This document shows positions 59,816 to 64,000 of a stretch of 64,000 bases of DNA, piece by piece; position 1 is the first letter of the stretch; each line of letters opens with the position of its first letter. The position numbers and the translations under genes are program-made. The stretch is from Persicobacter diffluens (lineage in GTDB: Bacteria > Bacteroidota > Bacteroidia > Cytophagales > Cyclobacteriaceae): the NCBI RefSeq assembly GCF_036244895.1, contig NZ_BQKE01000001.1, positions 992,001 to 1,056,000 of the forward strand, given 5' to 3'. The notes below the pieces were generated by a model. That model was not told the DNA's origin. It made no database searches and saw nothing but the letters and a program-made list of their open reading frames with translations.

Positions 59816-60634
59816 TTAACTTTTGGCTAAAGCAGCAGGCTTTGGCAATTGCTCTACCAGCTGATTTAATACATGATTGATGAAATCGATATCCTGAGAG
59901 GTGAAAGCAGTAAAGGATGCAATTTCCACCACTCCAAGCACCTGTCCCTCCGACAGAATAGGAAGTACTGCCAGTGCGGTAGGGTTAGACTCTCCCAGGC
60001 CTGAGAGAATTCTAATGTATCCTTCAGGAATTTTATTCAAATTGTAAGCCTGACCCTCCTTAATACATTGTCCAATAATACCATCTCCCTGCTCAATTTC
60101 GAATTTGGAAGATTCTCCCACAGAGAAGGCATAGCCAGCCTGAAAAATCGCTTTTTTGATTTCTTCCTGCTCTTCGATCAGGTAAAGTGCACCTTGGCCC
60201 GCTTCTAATTCTTTACATAATTTATGCAGTACCTTTTCAAGCCCCTCTTTTAATTGGTTGCTTTCATTGAATATTCGTTCCACTAATCCGCTGTCCCAAT
60301 AGGTACGGTGTTGTTCTTCAGAGGCGATTATTTCTTCGCTGTTGTCTTCATCCGAGTGGCGGTCAATGTAAATTACCTGAGATTCCCCCGCATTTCTAAT
60401 CGCACTGACATAAAAAAGCAAGGCGACTATGGTCAGGATCAGGTTGCCAACAATAATAAGTTGAAGGGGTAAAACTTCGGATTGAATTTGCGGTAGCTGA
60501 TCCAATTGAAGGGTTTCCAGATTATTCATTAACTGGTCCGGAAGTAGATATCCGGTAACCGCCGCCACCAGCGAAATGACGATGGTGATGGAAGCCAGGG
60601 CTAATCCAAAGATGTTCCTTTTTTGCTGTTTCAT
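59816..60634 (-). CDS. Two-TM GAF-domain membrane protein
   Basis: A 272-residue protein with two N-terminal spans (about 9-31 and 57-80; LQLIIVGNLILTIVALLFYV) enclosing a short loop, a charged linker and a GAF domain (about 120-265; HKLCKELEAGQGALYLIEEQ and VLPILSEGQVLGVVEIASFT). The GAF is closely similar in wording to that in the downstream SiaA-like protein (both have VLPL/VVEIASF-type ends), so both may sense related signals. It has no catalytic domain and may act as a co-sensor. It overlaps cheB by 4 bases. Confidence 0.82.
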   Translation of the reverse strand: MKQQKRNIFGLALASITIVISLVAAVTGYLLPDQLMNNLETLQLDQLPQIQSEVLPLQLIIVGNLILTIVALLFYVSAIRNAGESQVIYIDRHSDEDNSEEIIASEEQHRTYWDSGLVERIFNESNQLKEGLEKVLHKLCKELEAGQGALYLIEEQEEIKKAIFQAGYAFSVGESSKFEIEQGDGIIGQCIKEGQAYNLNKIPEGYIRILSGLGESNPTALAVLPILSEGQVLGVVEIASFTAFTSQDIDFINHVLNQLVEQLPKPAALAKS

Positions 60635-61227
60635 GAGTTAAGCTTTTTGTGCAATTGGTTAAGGAAATCTATTATTTCATTTAATTTCAGTTCGTAATCC
60701 ATGGGGGCAAGATCTAAGGCTGCTTGTGGCATGGTAGAAATCATGCATTCTTCCCGGTCCTGGACGATGGTCAGGCCGCCCTTTTGTTGAATCCTGGCCA
60801 TTCCTATTCCTCCATCGCGATTAGCGCCGGAAAGTAAAATGCCCACCAGGCGATGCCGATAGGCATAGGCGGCAGTCCCCAGGGTGATGTCAATGGCCGG
60901 ACGAGAATTATTAAACATTTCCTCTGTTGACAAGGAAAAGTAATTGCCTAATTCAATGGAAAGATGATAATTTGCCGGAGCCAGGTAAACTTGTCCCCGC
61001 CGAATACTTTCCTTATCCACCGGCTCCACAATGTCCTTGGTGCTTTTGAGCTTTAACGCTTCCACGAAGCCATTCCGGACGTGTTTTAGCCGGTGTAGGC
61101 ACATAATGATAGGCAGGGGGAAATCTTCAGGAATCTGGCTAAGAATTTTGGTGATTCCCTGAAAGCTTCCGGCGGATCCTCCGATCACTACGGCTTTATA
61201 GTCAGAATTAATTTTGAAATTTCTCAT
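60631..61227 (-). CDS. CheB-type methylesterase without receiver domain
   Basis: A 198-residue catalytic domain of the CheB family, which removes methyl esters (or amides) from glutamates of receptors. The Ser-His-Asp triad is seen in VIGGSAGSFQGI, IIMCLHRLKH and LLSGANRDGGIGM. CheB of chemotaxis carries an N-terminal receiver domain; this one has none, so it cannot be switched by CheA. It lies between cheR and the GAF membrane protein gene; no MCP, CheA, CheW or CheY gene is in the window. Its substrate is therefore unclear; the HAMP segment of the SiaA-like protein is one candidate. Confidence 0.92.
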   Translation of the reverse strand: MRNFKINSDYKAVVIGGSAGSFQGITKILSQIPEDFPLPIIMCLHRLKHVRNGFVEALKLKSTKDIVEPVDKESIRRGQVYLAPANYHLSIELGNYFSLSTEEMFNNSRPAIDITLGTAAYAYRHRLVGILLSGANRDGGIGMARIQQKGGLTIVQDREECMISTMPQAALDLAPMDYELKLNEIIDFLNQLHKKLNS

Positions 61228-61245
61228 GCAAAAAGATCCTTAGCC

Positions 61246-62073
61246 TTATTCTTTTATCTTTTTGTAGATCTTTTCCTCGTTGTTGACTACAATGAATTTG
61301 TTGGCGCTATCACACCAAATCAGGGATTCTTTGGAGCCCACACATAAATAACCGTAGTTGAAAAGGCTTTCATGTAATTTGTTCAGAACAGAATTCTGAA
61401 GAGACTGATTAAAATAAATCATCACATTTCGGCAAAGCGCCAAATCAAATTTATTGAAAACAGGTCCCTGAACTAAATCGTGAACGCGGAAGGTTACATT
61501 TTCTACCAAGGATGGATCCATGACCGCAAAGCCATCCTCCTCCTTAAAGTATTTGCTCAACTCAAATTTCCCCTGGAAGCGGATATAGTTTTTTTGATTG
61601 AGCTCCATGTTTTTGAGGGTATACTTCCCTTTTTTTGCTTTCTGAATAATCTCTTTATCCAGATCCGTGGCGAAAATACGCACTCTATCCAGGAGATTGG
61701 CCTCTTTTAGTAAGATGGCCATAGAAAACACTTCCTCCCCGGAAGAGCAGCCCGCATGCCAAATATTGATCGACTTGTGGTTAAGCAATAAGTTGGGTAA
61801 GACCTCATCCCGCAGTTGCCTCCAAAAAGAAGGGTCACGGAACATTTCGGTGACATTGACGGTAATTTCGCAAATGAATACTTCCAGAAAAGTAGGTTCA
61901 CTTTCAATTTTTTCAATGAGCGCATCTACCGATGGCAAGCGATACAATTCCAGTATGCGTAAGATTCTTCTTTTAAAAGAAGACATCGCATAATTGGTGA
62001 AATCATAATTGCCTTTAGTCTTTATATATTCGGTTAATTTCCTTAGATCAGAAATTTCAATATCTAGTATCAT
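61246..62073 (-). CDS. CheR-type protein-glutamate methyltransferase
   Basis: A 275-residue SAM-dependent methyltransferase of the CheR family. The N-terminal helical domain includes SSFKRRILRILELYRLPSVD; the SAM-binding motifs are NIWHAGCSSGEEVFSMAILL, FATDLDKEIIQKAKKG and FDLALCRNVMIYFN. The ATG at 62073 is preferred because the -7 box at 62110-62117 predicts a start near 62103, downstream of the other possible ATG at 62112. It lies 18 bases ahead of cheB and is the first gene of the unit. Confidence 0.92.
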   Translation of the reverse strand: MILDIEISDLRKLTEYIKTKGNYDFTNYAMSSFKRRILRILELYRLPSVDALIEKIESEPTFLEVFICEITVNVTEMFRDPSFWRQLRDEVLPNLLLNHKSINIWHAGCSSGEEVFSMAILLKEANLLDRVRIFATDLDKEIIQKAKKGKYTLKNMELNQKNYIRFQGKFELSKYFKEEDGFAVMDPSLVENVTFRVHDLVQGPVFNKFDLALCRNVMIYFNQSLQNSVLNKLHESLFNYGYLCVGSKESLIWCDSANKFIVVNNEEKIYKKIKE

Positions 62074-62109
62074 AAAAAACGTTGGGTCGAGACAGATATT
62101 AATTTTGGT

Positions 62110-62117
62110 CAAAAATA
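62110..62117 (-). promoter_or_regulatory. -7 box of the cheR unit promoter
   Basis: On the minus strand TATTTTTG fits the consensus. Expected start near 62103 leaves a 30-base leader. No clear TTTG upstream. The gap to 62345 otherwise holds only an AT palindrome (62216-62229). Confidence 0.6.
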
Positions 62118-62345
62118 TTTTAAATTCATCCTATATAACGGATGGTAAAACAATTTTCTTCCAGTAAGTAATTAATCTTTATAAAATAGGTTGTTCAACC
62201 CCTGAATATAGGAGGACTTTTTAAAAAGTATTCTAAAAAATGAGTGAGAATATGCTGAGCTCAATAAAATCTCGATAATGTTAAAAATATAATTCGAATA
62301 GTTTAATTAACAATCTGTTTTTCGGACGTAATGTAATGGTGGAAA

Positions 62346-62828
62346 TTACAACTGATCTCCCGAAAAGGTAAAGGGTAAAAGATCCCTGACGTTATTGATT
62401 TTTATAAATGTACCATTTCCATTCTCCAAAATCACCGCATATGGCTGTTGTTGCTTATCCTGATATTCGGACATCACTTGTCGGCAGGCTCCACAGGGTG
62501 TGACTGCCTGAAAGGCGGATTCCCCCGCTTTGATGGCGGTGATCATGATTGTTTTTATTTTGAGGTCAGGGTGATTGGCAGAAGTGGAGAAAAGGACGGT
62601 TCTTTCCGCACATAAGCCCGATGGATAGGCGGAGTTTTCTTGATTATTCCCACTGAAAATTTGTCCATCCTCCATTAATAATGCCGCTCCCACATGGAAT
62701 TTGCTATATGGGGCATATGCGGACTCTGTCGCTTTTTGGGCGGCAGCAACCAGTTTTTGTTCTTCTGTTGGAAGTTCTTCAATACTGTTGAATACTTGAT
62801 ATTCAATAATCTGTTTTTCCTTCTGCAT
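62346..62828 (-). CDS. cdd: Cytidine deaminase
   Basis: Converts cytidine and deoxycytidine to uridine forms in pyrimidine salvage. The 160-residue protein has the zinc site in CAERTVLFS (Cys near 72) and TPCGACRQVMSEY (two Cys near 108-111), with substrate segment SKFHVGAALLMEDGQIFSGN. The length is that of the homotetrameric class. It is divergent from the saccharopine dehydrogenase family gene with 93 bases between; no promoter was recognised there. Confidence 0.95.
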   Translation of the reverse strand: MQKEKQIIEYQVFNSIEELPTEEQKLVAAAQKATESAYAPYSKFHVGAALLMEDGQIFSGNNQENSAYPSGLCAERTVLFSTSANHPDLKIKTIMITAIKAGESAFQAVTPCGACRQVMSEYQDKQQQPYAVILENGNGTFIKINNVRDLLPFTFSGDQL

Positions 62829-62921
62829 GTCTTAAAATTAATGGAAAAATTTAAGTATTATAAGGGTCAAGCGGACCGTAAAGCTATTAACAATAGGACA
62901 AAACCCAAAATACTATAATCT

Positions 62922-64000
62922 ATGAATACGATTCTTTGCATTGGTGCGGGTAGATCTACCAGGGCCTTAATTTCATATTTATGTCAATTTAACAAAGCGG
63001 ATGAGTTTCGCCTTATTATCGCCGATAAAAACCTGCAGATGGCGCAGGAGAAAATTACCCTTGGGGGTAAAGCGGAAGCAGTAGCATTGGATATTTTTGA
63101 GGAGGAGGCATTGGATCAGTTGGTTGGGGAAGCCAGCTTGGTCATTTCCATGGTGCCGGCCAATCTGCACCACCGGGTGTTGGAGAGCTGCATTCGCCAA
63201 CGAAAGGATTTCGTTTCCGCCTCATATGTGACCGAGGAGCTTATGCAATATCAGGAGGCGATTGAAGAAGCGGGGATTTTGGTGATGAAGGAATGTGGGT
63301 TGGATCCGGGGATTGACCATATGTCCGCTATGCAGGAATTAGATGCGATTCGAAATAAAGGTGGTAGGGTCAATACCTTTGAGACCTTTACGGGTGGTTT
63401 GCTGGCGCCAAGCAAGGTGGAGAATCCGTGGGAGTATAAATTCACCTGGAACCCCAGGAATGTGGTATTGGCCGGGCAGGGCGTGGTGAAATTTCTACAA
63501 GAGGGGCGGTACAAATATATACCTTATAATAAGTTATTCAATCGTACTGAAATCATCTACATCCCGCAGTACGGTTATTTTGAGGGATATGCCAATCGGG
63601 ATTCTTTGAAGTACCGGGAGGTATATGGCTTGCAGGACATCCAAACGCTTTACCGCGGAACCTTGCGCAGAGTAGGCTATTGCAAGGCCTGGAATGTTTT
63701 TGTGCAAATTGGGGCCACTGATGATTCCTATCAGATGGAAGGAGTTGCACATATGTCGCACCGTCAGTTCATTAATTCCTTTCTGTCCTATAATCCGGAT
63801 GATTCCGTGGAGCTTAAGTTAGCCCATTACCTGAATATCGGTCTGGATTCGGATATCATGTATAAATTGAAATGGCTGGGATTATTTGAGGACGCCCTGG
63901 TGGGACTTGAAAAAGGGAGTCCGGCTCAAATTTTAGAACATATTCTCCGAAAGAAATGGACGCTGAATACGGAGGAAAAGGACATGGTGGTCATGTGGCA
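62922..64000 (+). CDS. Saccharopine dehydrogenase family protein, cut by window edge
   Basis: The frame starts at ATG 62922 and stays open to the edge (359 residues seen). The N-terminal Rossmann motif is MNTILCIGAGRSTRALISYL; then LVISMVPANLHHRVLESCIR and KECGLDPGIDHMSAMQ, the characteristic link into the C-terminal domain with ETFTGGLLAPSKVENPWEYK. This is the pattern of the saccharopine reductase/dehydrogenase family, active in lysine metabolism; the exact reaction cannot be set from sequence alone. The C-terminus is not in the window. Confidence 0.9.
   Translation, partial: MNTILCIGAGRSTRALISYLCQFNKADEFRLIIADKNLQMAQEKITLGGKAEAVALDIFEEEALDQLVGEASLVISMVPANLHHRVLESCIRQRKDFVSASYVTEELMQYQEAIEEAGILVMKECGLDPGIDHMSAMQELDAIRNKGGRVNTFETFTGGLLAPSKVENPWEYKFTWNPRNVVLAGQGVVKFLQEGRYKYIPYNKLFNRTEIIYIPQYGYFEGYANRDSLKYREVYGLQDIQTLYRGTLRRVGYCKAWNVFVQIGATDDSYQMEGVAHMSHRQFINSFLSYNPDDSVELKLAHYLNIGLDSDIMYKLKWLGLFEDALVGLEKGSPAQILEHILRKKWTLNTEEKDMVVMW

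Noticed and set aside
62216..62229. ACTTTTTAAAAAGT palindrome as an operator
   Set aside because: A single AT-rich palindrome in AT-rich DNA with no second site or known regulator; too weak to call.
62829..62880. Sigma70-like TTGACC...TATAAT upstream of cdd
   Set aside because: On the minus strand the two strings are only about 4 bases apart, far too close for a promoter.

Overview
The window looks like a chromosome segment of a Bacteroidota bacterium, probably of the Cytophagales/Flammeovirga-Persicobacter type. The evidence is: SusC-like TonB receptors with N-terminal carboxypeptidase-regulatory-like domains, a DUF4249 partner, a type IX secretion C-terminal sorting domain, a single-RRM RNA-binding protein, an ExbB-x-ExbD-ExbD operon, an absence of clear Shine-Dalgarno sites, and several promoters of the Bacteroidota form TTTG-(19-20)-TAnnTTTG. 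Placement below phylum is inference. No rRNA, tRNA, CRISPR array or prophage was seen.

Layout. 1-4.1 kb: 3' part missing DUF1569 gene, lysS, a SelW-like/cytochrome c pair, an RRM gene. 4.1-15.1 kb (mostly minus): lipoprotein, OmpA/PD40 protein, TonB receptor plus DUF4249, yifB (comM-like), a small membrane protein, an MsbA-like exporter, a TPR protein. 15.4-24.3 kb: AGCS symporter, gcvT, nuoN and nuoM standing alone, and a TPR histidine kinase. 24.5-31 kb: greA with a terminator-like element in its leader, a HIT protein, a large TonB receptor with a structured leader, a 146-bp tandem repeat, and a secreted protein with a T9SS-type tail. 31.4-35.5 kb: ruvC, a membrane protein/glycosyltransferase pair, and an intact 1.3-kb IS4-type insertion sequence with target duplication. 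35.8-46 kb: small genes, an orphan DppC-like permease, a GAF-PP2C phosphatase, NodB deacetylase, TatD, asparaginase, exbB-orf-exbD-exbD, plsC-gatC. 46.5-50.7 kb: a giant membrane TPR protein and a LolD-like ATPase. 50.7-62.1 kb (minus): cheR, cheB, a membrane GAF protein, a SiaA-like multisensor phosphatase, siaB, siaC, then a TerB-ABCG transporter, a lipoprotein and a small secreted protein. 62.3-64 kb: cdd and the start of a saccharopine dehydrogenase family gene.

Two things stand out. First, the cheR-cheB-GAF-siaA-siaB-siaC cluster joins chemotaxis-type methylation enzymes, without CheA, CheW, CheY or a classical MCP, to a partner-switch kinase/phosphatase module that has no diguanylate cyclase beside it; its output is not obvious. 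Second, at least seven copies of a roughly 180-225 bp intergenic repeat, with imperfect inverted ends resembling CCGnnTTATTCA, are scattered through the window; they are all between genes and one of them abuts a promoter. This family does not match any named element I can recall.
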